A stretch of 53,994 nucleotides of DNA from Gammaproteobacteria bacterium (GTDB lineage: Bacteria > Pseudomonadota > Gammaproteobacteria > Steroidobacterales > GCA-2729495), in the NCBI GenBank assembly GCA_024277915.1, contig JAJRUG010000170.1, positions 1 to 53,994 on the forward strand. Direction: 5' to 3'. This document shows positions 46,185 to 53,994 of the stretch, piece by piece. The notes under the pieces were generated by a model. The model made no database searches and was not told the DNA's origin. It saw nothing but the letters and a program-made list of their open reading frames with translations. A program made the translations under genes and the position numbers. Numbering within the stretch: the first letter of the stretch is position 1; each line of letters begins with the position of its first letter.

Positions 46185-46382
46185 ATGCCCAAGATGAAGA
46201 CCAACCGCGCAGCGGCGAAACGGTTTCGCCGGTCCGCGAAGGGCGGGTTCAAACGAGCCTCGTCCCATATGAGACATATCCTCACCAAGAAAAGTACCAA
46301 GCGGAAGCGACATCTTCGTGCGCCACAGCAGATTGCCAAGTGCGATGAGCCGAGCGTGAAAAGAATGCTGCCTTACTTGTAA
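46185..46382 (+). CDS. rpmI: 50S ribosomal protein L35
   Basis: A 65-residue, very basic protein: [20 protein letters not shown], then [16 protein letters not shown], the standard L35 pattern. ATG 46185 has AAGGAG 6 bases upstream; the longer frame from 46095 is not needed. Sits between infC and rplT. Confidence 0.99.
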   Translation: MPKMKTNRAAAKRFRRSAKGGFKRASSHMRHILTKKSTKRKRHLRAPQQIAKCDEPSVKRMLPYL

Positions 46383-46400
46383 TTTCGGGAGGATATTGAA

Positions 46401-46784
46401 ATGGCTAGAGTAAAACGAGGTGTGGTCGCCAAGGCGCGGCACAAAAAAATACTGGGCAAGGCAAAGGGTTACTACGGTGCCCGGAGCAAGATTTACCGTG
46501 TTGCGAAGCAGGCTGTCATCAAGGCAGGCCAATATGCCTATCGTGACCGGCGTCAGCGCAAAAGGCATTTCCGAGCCTTGTGGATTACCAGAATCAATGC
46601 AGCCGCACGCCTGAACGGGCTTTCTTACAGCCGGTTTATTAACGGCTTGCACACTGCGGGCATCGATGTGGATCGCAAGATTCTCGCCGATCTGGCAGTG
46701 CATGATGCAGAGGCGTTTGCAGCGTTGGCCGAGCAGGCCAGGGCTGCAATTCCAGAGGTTGCTGAAGTCGCAGTAGCAGACTGA
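46401..46784 (+). CDS. rplT: 50S ribosomal protein L20
   Basis: A 127-residue L20, an early assembly protein that also represses its own operon in E. coli. Motifs: [38 protein letters not shown] and [26 protein letters not shown] lies 9 bases upstream. The C-terminal tail is alanine-rich and somewhat longer than in E. coli (118 residues). Confidence 0.99.
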   Translation: MARVKRGVVAKARHKKILGKAKGYYGARSKIYRVAKQAVIKAGQYAYRDRRQRKRHFRALWITRINAAARLNGLSYSRFINGLHTAGIDVDRKILADLAVHDAEAFAALAEQARAAIPEVAEVAVAD

Positions 46785-46806
46785 AGCGGTGAGCGATAGA
46801 GGTTAA

Positions 46807-47862
<1,056 letters not shown>

Positions 47863-50241
47863 ATGAAATTCAGCGAAACATGGCTGCGGGAATGGGTTGA
47901 TCCGGATCTTGATACCGAGGCGCTTGCCCACCAGCTCACGATGCTGGGGCTGGAAGTGGACAGTGTGTCACCGGTTGCCGGTGCAATTGACAAGGTCGTT
48001 GTGGGTGAAGTTCTGGCGGTTAAGCCGCATCCGAATGCTGATCGACTCAGACTATGCGAGGTCGATGTCGGTGGTGATGAACCTCTCAACATAGTGTGTG
48101 GTGCTTCCAATGTACGACAGGGCGGCCGCTTTCCGACTGCGCTGGTGGGAGCCAGGTTGCCCGACGGCACCAGGATTCGCCGTAGCAAGATCCGTGGTGA
48201 GCCTTCAGAGGGCATGATGTGCTCCGCTGTGGAGTTGGGTCTTGGGGAGGATGCCGAGGGTATCTATGAGCTGGATGCGAGTTGTCAGGTGGGGGAGTCT
48301 GTTGCCAGCGTCCTGAATCTTGAGGATCACGTGATTGACGTGGATCTCACACCCAATCGGGCTGATTGTTTCAATATTATTGGCATTGCCCGTGACGTCG
48401 CAGCCGCCAATGGTCTGGATTTCTCAGAGCCGGAATTCGACCCGGTTGAACCAGCGATTGAGGAAGAACTGACCGTTTCCATTGAGGATCAAAAAGGCTG
48501 CCCAAGGTTTGTCGGCAGGGTAATTCGTAATATCGATACCACAGCCCGGACCCCTGTCTCGATCCAGGAAAGGCTTCGACGCAGCGGTATCCGGTCTATT
48601 CATCCCGTCGTGGATATCACCAGCTATGTCATGCTGGAACTCGGCCAGCCGATGCATGGTTATGACCTTGATCTGCTGAAAGACGGAATTATTGTTCGCC
48701 GGGGTGCTGCCGGTGAGAAGCTGACTACGCTGGATGGCCAGGAAGTCAGCGTGGATGAACAGGTTTTGGTCATTGCTGATGGTAGTGGTCCGGTTGGACT
48801 GGCAGGAATCATGGGCGGGCTGACCACTGCGGTCACGCAGAAAACATGCAACATCTATCTTGAGGCTGCATGGTTTGCCCCCGATGTGATTGCAGGTCGA
48901 TCAAGGCGCTATAGCCTGCATACAGACGCATCCATGCGATTCGAACGGGGCGTCGATCCCCAGCATCAGCTCAGGGCGATGGAGCGCGCAACGCAACTGT
49001 TATGTGAAATAGTTGGTGGTGAACCTGGCCCGATCCATGAAATTGTGGAAAATGCGCATTTACCCCGTACCGGTTCTGTTTTCCTGCGCCGTGATCGCCT
49101 TTCACAGCTGCTTGGGATAGAGCTCCCGGTCGATGAAGTCACCGGACTTCTCACCCGTTTGCAGATGCAGGTAGAGGCTGTCGATCAAGGATGGAAAGCC
49201 ACTCCGCCATCGGCACGTTTTGATATTGCCATTGAGGTGGATCTTGTTGAGGAAGTAGGGCGTTTATACGGATATGACAACATCCCCGAAAAGCCCCTGC
49301 TGACAGCTGCCGTGCTGGGCAGATCTACGGAGCATCATTTGTCGGTGCAACGCGCCGGAACAATGTTGGTGGATCGTGGTTATCAGGAAGCAATTACCTA
49401 TAGCTTTGCAGATGCATCCAGCGATACGCTAATTGCGGGCGGTTCAAAAGGACTGTCATTGAGTAACCCGATTTCATCTGAATTGGCCGTGATGCGGCAG
49501 TCGCTGTGGGGCGGATTACTCGGCGCCGTTCAAAGCAATATCGCCCGGCAGCAAACTCGTTTGAAGCTATTTGAGTCCGGTATTAGGTTTTTACCACAAG
49601 ATGCTGATATACTTGAAGAAGAGGTCATATCTGGTGTGGCTATTGGGGCTGCAGAACCAGAGCATTGGGACAACCCGGGTCGACACATCGACCTGTATGA
49701 CGTGAAGGCGGATATCGAAGCAGTGCTGGAATTGACAGGAGCAAGAGATGAATTCGGTTTTGAAACCGCAGTGCATCCTGCGTTGCATCCGGGGAAAACA
49801 GCGCAGATTACGCGTGGTGGAGAAACTGTTGGCTGGTTAGGCGAGTTACACCCGCGGTTGATTAAGGAATTCGGTTTTACTATGACACCTGTTGTGTTTG
49901 AGCTTGCAGCCAGACCTTCACTGGCCGCGAGTAAACCCGCGTTCAAGGATATTTCAAAATTCCCTGCAGTAAGACGTGATCTTGCTGTAATCGTTGCACA
50001 GAAAACACCGGTATCTGATCTGGAGTCTGCTATTCGGAAAACTGCCGGAGAGACACTTCGAGACCTGGTTGTTTTTGATGTTTACACCGGAAAAGGAATA
50101 GAAAACGGGCGAAAGAGTATCGCTCTAGGCTTGATTTTACAGGAAACATCCCGCACCCTTAACGAAGCTGAAGTAGACGGCGTAATGCAGGCCGTTGTGA
50201 AAAATTTGAGCGACGACTTCGGTGCAATAATAAGAGAATAA
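47863..50241 (+). CDS. pheT: Phenylalanyl-tRNA synthetase beta subunit
   Basis: A 792-residue beta subunit. Order: MKFSETWLREWVDP, an EMAP-like tRNA-binding domain (VVGEVLAVKPHPNADRLRLC), the B3/B4 editing region, B5 (ERGVDPQHQLRAMERATQLL), the catalytic-like core and a C-terminal FDX-ACB anticodon domain (FPAVRRDLAVIVAQKTPV). Starts immediately after pheS, so translation is probably coupled. ihfA follows 6 bases later. Confidence 0.98.
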   Translation: MKFSETWLREWVDPDLDTEALAHQLTMLGLEVDSVSPVAGAIDKVVVGEVLAVKPHPNADRLRLCEVDVGGDEPLNIVCGASNVRQGGRFPTALVGARLPDGTRIRRSKIRGEPSEGMMCSAVELGLGEDAEGIYELDASCQVGESVASVLNLEDHVIDVDLTPNRADCFNIIGIARDVAAANGLDFSEPEFDPVEPAIEEELTVSIEDQKGCPRFVGRVIRNIDTTARTPVSIQERLRRSGIRSIHPVVDITSYVMLELGQPMHGYDLDLLKDGIIVRRGAAGEKLTTLDGQEVSVDEQVLVIADGSGPVGLAGIMGGLTTAVTQKTCNIYLEAAWFAPDVIAGRSRRYSLHTDASMRFERGVDPQHQLRAMERATQLLCEIVGGEPGPIHEIVENAHLPRTGSVFLRRDRLSQLLGIELPVDEVTGLLTRLQMQVEAVDQGWKATPPSARFDIAIEVDLVEEVGRLYGYDNIPEKPLLTAAVLGRSTEHHLSVQRAGTMLVDRGYQEAITYSFADASSDTLIAGGSKGLSLSNPISSELAVMRQSLWGGLLGAVQSNIARQQTRLKLFESGIRFLPQDADILEEEVISGVAIGAAEPEHWDNPGRHIDLYDVKADIEAVLELTGARDEFGFETAVHPALHPGKTAQITRGGETVGWLGELHPRLIKEFGFTMTPVVFELAARPSLAASKPAFKDISKFPAVRRDLAVIVAQKTPVSDLESAIRKTAGETLRDLVVFDVYTGKGIENGRKSIALGLILQETSRTLNEAEVDGVMQAVVKNLSDDFGAIIRE

Positions 50242-50247
50242 AAGGAA

Positions 50248-50550
50248 ATGATAGCTCTAACCAAAGCCCACATGGCGGAATCTTTGTTCGACGAACTCGG
50301 CCTTAATAAACGCGAGGCGCGCGAACTTGTGGACGTCTTTTTCGATGATATCAAGATGGTGCTTGCCTCCGGTGAGCAGATCAAATTGTCCGGTTTTGGC
50401 AATTTTGATCTCCGTGACAAGCGTCAACGGCCGGGTCGCAATCCGAAAACAGGTGAGGAAATACCTATTTCTGCCCGGCGAGTTGTGACTTTCAGGCCTG
50501 GGCAAAAACTGAAATCCCGAGTGGAAGCGTATGCTGGAACCGGGGAATAA
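50248..50550 (+). CDS. ihfA: Integration host factor subunit alpha
   Basis: A 100-residue IHF alpha subunit: [39 protein letters not shown] and the DNA-arm [11 protein letters not shown]. Downstream of pheT as in most gammaproteobacteria. The purine tract AAAAGGAA almost touches the ATG at 50248, an unusually short spacing; no better start preserves the conserved ALTKA. Overlaps the merR-type gene by 20 bases. Confidence 0.97.
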   Translation: MIALTKAHMAESLFDELGLNKREARELVDVFFDDIKMVLASGEQIKLSGFGNFDLRDKRQRPGRNPKTGEEIPISARRVVTFRPGQKLKSRVEAYAGTGE

Positions 50551-50887
50551 CAGCGAACTCCCGCCTATTCCGGGGAAGCGCTATTTCACAATAGGTGAAG
50601 TCAGCGATCTCTGTGCCGTGAAGCCCCATGTACTCCGTTATTGGGAGCAGGAGTTTCCACAACTAAAGCCCGTCAAGCGGCGTGGTAACCGGCGTTACTA
50701 TCAAAGGCAGGATGTATTGGTGATTCGCCAGATCCGCGGTCTGCTCTATGATGAAGGCTTCACTATTGGTGGCGCCCGCCAGAAGTTGACCGGTACCGAG
50801 GCCAAAACCGATGTCAGCCAGAGTCAGCAGATCATCAAGCAGATGCGGCAGGAACTGGAAGAAGTTCTGAAACTCCTGCGCCGCTAG
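50531..50887 (+). CDS. MerR-family transcriptional regulator
   Basis: A 118-residue MerR-type regulator: winged helix-turn-helix [20 protein letters not shown], then [20 protein letters not shown] and a C-terminal coiled coil ([17 protein letters not shown]). There is no effector-binding domain or metal-binding cysteine cluster. The small pheT-ihfA-linked MerR protein is a conserved neighbour in gammaproteobacteria; its target is not established. The 20-base overlap with ihfA suggests coupled translation. Confidence 0.94.
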   Translation: MLEPGNNSELPPIPGKRYFTIGEVSDLCAVKPHVLRYWEQEFPQLKPVKRRGNRRYYQRQDVLVIRQIRGLLYDEGFTIGGARQKLTGTEAKTDVSQSQQIIKQMRQELEEVLKLLRR

Positions 50888-50895
50888 TCCATAAT
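50867..50895 (+). promoter_or_regulatory. Possible tRNA-Pro promoter
   Basis: CTGAAA (50867-50872), 17-base spacer, CATAAT (50890-50895), about 22 bases before the tRNA. The -10 is five of six, the -35 four of six. It lies across the end of the merR-type gene. Confidence 0.35.
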
Positions 50896-50917
50896 TCCAC
50901 TACCAATATCATCCGGT

Positions 50918-50994
<77 letters not shown>

Positions 50995-51184
50995 ATTTTC
51001 AAAGGTCCAGACCGGGAACACACCGACACTTCGTCGGAACTCTTTACACCTATGGGGTGCCACCACACAGGTGTTTTTGTTACTCCATTGATAACCTTAG
51101 GATTTACCTATCCGGCACAAATATTGCAACAGTTTTAGATCAGTTCATGATTTCAATTCCATCGGACACGCCGGGAGCAGGCCT

Positions 51185-51877
51185 GTGAGAATCAGTAATT
51201 TTGGAAAAACAGCAGCAGGAATAGTCTGCCTGTCTGTCGCGTCAACAGCTAATGCAATTCCTATCCTCGAGATGGAACGCAACGATTCCCTTGCAGCTGC
51301 TCAAAGTGTGGAAGCATCATTTTCCAGTGGAGCCAATGTCAATATCGAAAATTCTGCTTTGCCCGAGTGGGAATGGGTATCAATTGCCGGTACCGGTGAC
51401 GACACATTCGATTATTACTCGTTCGAGGCAGAAGCAGGCCAGACCTTTATTTTCGACATCGATTTTGGCCAAAACGATACTGCGCCCTATTCGGGTGATA
51501 TCGATACCGAACTCGGACTATGGGCAATAAGTGGCGGCAGTGCGTTGAGCCAGATTGATGACTGCTGGGTCGCGCAGAATCTGATGATGATCGAATGTGA
51601 CGAGCTTTTTATCGATTCCGGTTCAGACAACTGGTTCGACCCTATTCTCGAGTGGACCTTCGCGAGTGCGGGGACATATGTTATCGGCGTGGCAGAATTT
51701 AATTCTTTTGATGTCGGCGGTGGTTTCCGTGGCAATGAGCAGGACTTTGGTGACACTTACACACTGCAGATCTCCCGCGATGGAGTGACACTGGCGCTCC
51801 CGGAGCCTGGGACCCTGGCATTATTCGGAATCGGCCTGGCTGGCATGGGATTGGCAAGGCGCAGAAAAACAACCTGA
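51185..51877 (+). CDS. PEP-CTERM sorting-domain protein
   Basis: A 230-residue exported protein. It starts at GTG 51185 with GGAG 9 bases upstream. Signal peptide ends ASTANA. The mature part is an acidic, beta-rich domain ([45 protein letters not shown]), like the pre-peptidase C-terminal/DVUA0089-type fold. The C-terminus is a textbook PEP-CTERM tripartite tag: LPEPGTL, a hydrophobic stretch ([11 protein letters not shown]) and ARRRK. Such proteins are processed by exosortase EpsH/XrtA in exopolysaccharide-producing bacteria; no exosortase gene is in this window. Function unknown. Confidence 0.92.
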   Translation: MRISNFGKTAAGIVCLSVASTANAIPILEMERNDSLAAAQSVEASFSSGANVNIENSALPEWEWVSIAGTGDDTFDYYSFEAEAGQTFIFDIDFGQNDTAPYSGDIDTELGLWAISGGSALSQIDDCWVAQNLMMIECDELFIDSGSDNWFDPILEWTFASAGTYVIGVAEFNSFDVGGGFRGNEQDFGDTYTLQISRDGVTLALPEPGTLALFGIGLAGMGLARRRKTT

Positions 51878-51891
51878 CGGTTTTTGTCTGG

Positions 51892-52176
51892 ATGGACGAC
51901 AGCCCGGCACAGGACTTCACCGAGGCCGCACGCTGGGCTCGTATCGCGGCAGAGCAGGGTGATGCCGATGCTCAGTTTACCTTAGGCTGGCACTACGCCA
52001 AAGGTTTTGGCGTGTCCCGGGACAATATTGAAGCCTGCATGTGGTATGGCCTGGCTGCTGCTCATGGTAACGAGGCTGCACTCAGAAACAAAAAGCGCCT
52101 GGAGCAACACATGACTCCAGAAGATATCTCCACAGCCGCGCGACTCACCCGGACCTGGGTTTCTAAAAACACATAG
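51892..52176 (+). CDS. Small Sel1-repeat protein
   Basis: A 94-residue protein with one and a half to two Sel1-like repeats: AARWARIAAEQGDADAQFTL, GWHYAKGFGVSRDNIEACMW and YGLAAAHGNEAALRNKKRL. A C-terminal MTPEDISTAARLTRTW, typical of the end of larger Sel1 proteins, follows. No signal peptide and fewer repeats than normal: it may be a truncated remnant or a genuine short form. It lies 14 bases after the PEP-CTERM gene and could share its mRNA. Confidence 0.75.
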   Translation: MDDSPAQDFTEAARWARIAAEQGDADAQFTLGWHYAKGFGVSRDNIEACMWYGLAAAHGNEAALRNKKRLEQHMTPEDISTAARLTRTWVSKNT

Positions 52177-52270
52177 TTTTTAATTTCCACTTGACCCATG
52201 TCATTTGATCCTTCGACTGATGCGATAGCATCAGCTTCGGTATAGGAAAAACTTAATCAAGAGGTGGGAT

Positions 52271-53476
52271 ATGTATATCAATTTTTGGTATCCGATGGTG
52301 CGCAGCGAGGATCTCGCGGATGACACGCCGGAGAAAGTAAAAGTTCTTGGTCTGAATTTCGTCGTATTTCGTGATTCAGAAGGCAAGGCGCGGGTACTCA
52401 GTGACACCTGCACCCACCGAGGTGGATCCCTGGGTGGTGCCTGGTCAAATGTTGGAAAACCCCGAATCATCGATGGTTGTATTGTATGTCCGTATCACGG
52501 CTGGGAATTCAACGGTGAAGGCAAATGTGTCAACATTCCTTCTATCGGCTACGGTACAGACACTCCAGCCCGTGCAAAGGTAGACTCATATCCGGTCGAG
52601 GAGAAATACGGCATCATTTTTGCCTTCCTCGGCGATCTGCCTAAAGAAGAGCGTCCACCGGTACTGCATGTCGAAGAGTACGGGCAGGAAGGCTGGCGAG
52701 CGAACTCGATTCTGGTGCTCGATGTCAATTTCCACTACGAGCGATCGATGGAGAACGGCCTGGATCCGGCACATAACGAATTCGTCCATCCCTCACATGG
52801 TCACGCCGGTGTTGACAGGAAGACCTATAAAGTCAACGAATATGATACCGAAGATCATAATCAGGGTTGGGGATTCTGGTTCATGCACAAGTTTCATGGG
52901 CCACCGATGCCGCAAAAAGGCCACGCGACCGCCGACGAGGATACACCCTGGGGCGACACCAGAACCAAATCCGGGGACGTGTATGCTGGTGGCGGCACTT
53001 ATGGCCCGAATACGATGTCGACGTACATCAATATTCAGCCTGAGCCAAACCACAAGGGATTCCGGCAGTACTTTTTCGAGCAACCGGTTGATGAAAACCA
53101 TACCCGGATCTTTTTCCTCAATATGAGGGACTTTCTGCTTGATCCGAAGAATGATGGCCCGATCCATGCACGCAACAAGATCATCGCAGGGCAGGATATT
53201 CAACTGATGGAAGAGATCTACCCGGTCATGACGCCATTGAGTACAACCAAGGAAGTGCTCATGCCTGCGGACAAGGCCATATACGCCTATCGTGGATGGC
53301 TGGCCAAGTTCGACGAGATGGGTTATCGAATCGACATGGATAAGTTGAACGAGCGCAATGGTAAAGACGTTGCCTATGCCATTCCGTGTCCGGATCGACG
53401 AACATCCGGCAACTGGGTGCTTGAGCCAGTACCAATGGTGGAGAGCAAAGCAGTCAGCAAGGAAGCAGTAGCCTGA
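52271..53476 (+). CDS. Rieske-type ring-hydroxylating oxygenase, large subunit
   Basis: A 401-residue non-haem iron oxygenase alpha subunit. The N-terminal Rieske [2Fe-2S] ligands are C47 and H49 in DTCTHRGGSLGG and C73 and H76 in CPYHGWEF. The catalytic mononuclear-iron site is in ENGLDPAHNEFVHPSHGH (His, His and a later Asp). The C-terminal part resembles PaO/vanillate-O-demethylase-like oxygenases rather than naphthalene-type dioxygenases. GAGGTG lies 5 bases upstream of the ATG. No reductase, ferredoxin or small subunit gene is adjacent, so electrons must come from elsewhere. Substrate unknown. Confidence 0.92.
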   Translation: MYINFWYPMVRSEDLADDTPEKVKVLGLNFVVFRDSEGKARVLSDTCTHRGGSLGGAWSNVGKPRIIDGCIVCPYHGWEFNGEGKCVNIPSIGYGTDTPARAKVDSYPVEEKYGIIFAFLGDLPKEERPPVLHVEEYGQEGWRANSILVLDVNFHYERSMENGLDPAHNEFVHPSHGHAGVDRKTYKVNEYDTEDHNQGWGFWFMHKFHGPPMPQKGHATADEDTPWGDTRTKSGDVYAGGGTYGPNTMSTYINIQPEPNHKGFRQYFFEQPVDENHTRIFFLNMRDFLLDPKNDGPIHARNKIIAGQDIQLMEEIYPVMTPLSTTKEVLMPADKAIYAYRGWLAKFDEMGYRIDMDKLNERNGKDVAYAIPCPDRRTSGNWVLEPVPMVESKAVSKEAVA

Positions 53477-53500
53477 CGCAGCTCCATTAGGACAAAGATT

Positions 53501-53527
53501 GGGCGGTCATCAGACCGCCCTTTTTTT
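53501..53527 (+). terminator. Intrinsic terminator after the Rieske gene
   Basis: GGGCGGTC, loop ATCA, GACCGCCC, then seven T. A perfect 8-bp G/C-rich stem with U-tract, 24 bases after the stop of the Rieske oxygenase gene. Confidence 0.95.
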
Positions 53528-53683
53528 GGCCACAGCAAAAGTATTCTGTGATTGCCGCAGTCAAAGTATATAGTTGATTTATACTTTGAAAACAATAAAT
53601 AAGGCGTATTATCTATAAAGTAGATTAACTACTGGCTTTCCAGGCAGGGCTGGTCAATTGCTCTGCTTGCCCCTGACGAAATT

Positions 53684-53758
53684 TCAGGAGTCGATGAATT
53701 CCAGTACGCCGACAATGACGAGTACCAGAACCAGGGCAAGAATCCAGGTGGCGGTCAT
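53684..53758 (-). CDS. Possible 24-residue single-pass membrane peptide
   Basis: ATG at 53758 opens 24 codons: MTATWILALV, a continuous run of Leu/Val/Ile, then GVLEFIDS and a stop. The frame is almost entirely one membrane helix. AGGGA lies about 7 bases upstream, an acceptable ribosome site. A Crp-type palindrome lies 87 bases upstream on the same strand. Too short for statistical support, so this stays a candidate. Confidence 0.35.
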   Translation of the reverse strand: MTATWILALVLVLVIVGVLEFIDS

Positions 53759-53844
53759 AGGGTTTCCCTGCGGGTCTCCGGTGGTCAAGGAGATTGGGCT
53801 GCCAGTAATACCCTCCATTGTCATACGAAGTCGGGTTCATTTGC

Positions 53845-53860
53845 TGTGACGATGGTCACA
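53845..53860. promoter_or_regulatory. Perfect Crp/Vfr-type operator
   Basis: TGTGACGATGGTCACA matches the Crp consensus TGTGA-N6-TCACA exactly and is a perfect 6-bp inverted repeat. It lies between a minus-strand candidate peptide (53684-53758) and a possible plus-strand gene leaving the window (53955), so it could serve either. Confidence 0.6.
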
Positions 53861-53864
53861 ATGA

Positions 53865-53879
53865 CCAGTCAGTGACTGG
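53865..53879. promoter_or_regulatory. 15-base palindrome beside the Crp-type site
   Basis: CCAGTCAGTGACTGG is a perfect 7-bp inverted repeat around one central base, four bases from the Crp-type site. It looks like a second operator or the base of a small hairpin. The binding protein is unknown. Confidence 0.4.
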
Positions 53880-53954
53880 CAAACATGGACATCCAGGGGT
53901 TCGTGAAAGTAAGCTTGCGCTCTGTCCACCATCAATATGGAGTCGTCGCAGGCC

Positions 53955-53994
53955 ATGCAGCAATCATTTCTAGTCGGGCTTACGATATTGGTTA
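53955..53994 (+). CDS. Possible 5' end of a gene leaving the window
   Basis: From ATG 53955 the frame reads MQQSFLVGLTILV and stays open to the window end, a plausible start of a signal peptide or membrane protein. An in-frame ATG at 53937 is an alternative. GCAGG lies just upstream. Only 13 codons are visible, so this is weak; the Crp-type site about 95 bases upstream gives some support. Confidence 0.3.
   Translation, partial: MQQSFLVGLTILV

Noticed and set aside
51050..51085. Terminator after tRNA-Pro (ACACC..GGTGT then T5)
   Set aside because: The stem is only five base pairs with a long loop, too weak to report as a terminator.
53625..53840. 71-codon minus-strand frame over the end region
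   Set aside because: It has no recognisable pattern, no ribosome site and unusual composition (rich in Pro, Tyr, Trp). The 24-codon hydrophobic frame in the same place is more plausible.

Overview
The window looks like chromosomal DNA of a non-enteric gammaproteobacterium, probably marine or environmental. The housekeeping gene order is the best evidence. Running gph, ubiG, an MtaD-type deaminase, gyrA, serC, serA, pheA, hisC, aroA, cmk, rpsA, ihfB, lapA and lapB is close to the order known from Pseudomonas and relatives. The blocks thrS-infC-rpmI-rplT-pheS-pheT-ihfA-merR, aspC/uvrB and yciB-yciI-bolA/yciO-scpA-scpB-rluB are also typical of that class. A PEP-CTERM protein, VCBS/FG-GAP proteins, a Rieske oxygenase and a large soluble-glucose-dehydrogenase-type exoprotein fit an environmental lifestyle. 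I cannot name a genus from sequence alone.

Layout. 1-1607 is the 3' part of ligA. 1620-5000 is a visibly AT-richer islet: two DUF6502-type paralogues face each other, and between them lies a secreted protein built from 25 octapeptides of the form AIGGTNxx. 5005-16258 holds a VCBS protein, the BolA/YciI/YciB group, YciO, a site-2-type protease, ScpA/ScpB, RluB, an NTF2-like protein, a histidine kinase with its response regulator, and a lipoprotein with Ca-loop/RHS-like repeats. 16350-21123 is a minus-strand operon (mtaD-type, ubiG, gph, rmuC, yciK) with overlapping start and stop codons. 21323-34221 runs from gyrA through the serine/aromatic pathway genes to rpsA, ihfB, lapA and lapB. 34397-39850 holds a ComEA-like protein, a large inverted-repeat element, galU, a 1201-residue exoprotein and a short orphan signal-peptide ORF beside tRNA-Asn. 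40074-50994 contains aspC, uvrB, tRNA-Val, the thrS-to-merR translation operon and tRNA-Pro. 51185-53476 carries a PEP-CTERM protein, a Sel1-like protein and a Rieske oxygenase ending at a strong terminator. The last 470 bases look regulatory, with a perfect Crp-type palindrome between a possible 24-residue membrane peptide and a possible gene leaving the window.

How the genes work together. Most of the window is core information processing: DNA ligase, gyrase, UvrB, ScpAB, both IHF subunits, S1, IF3, L35, L20, ThrRS and PheRS. It also covers serine and aromatic amino-acid biosynthesis and envelope assembly (LapA/LapB). tyrA is absent between hisC and aroA.

The best candidate for an undescribed system is the DUF6502 / AIGGT-repeat / DUF6502 islet. 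Other signals worth checking are a 32-bp-arm inverted repeat upstream of galU, an ATC start for infC, structured leaders before rpsA and rpmI, and the end-of-window regulatory region. All functional calls come from reading motifs and gene order; no database search was run.
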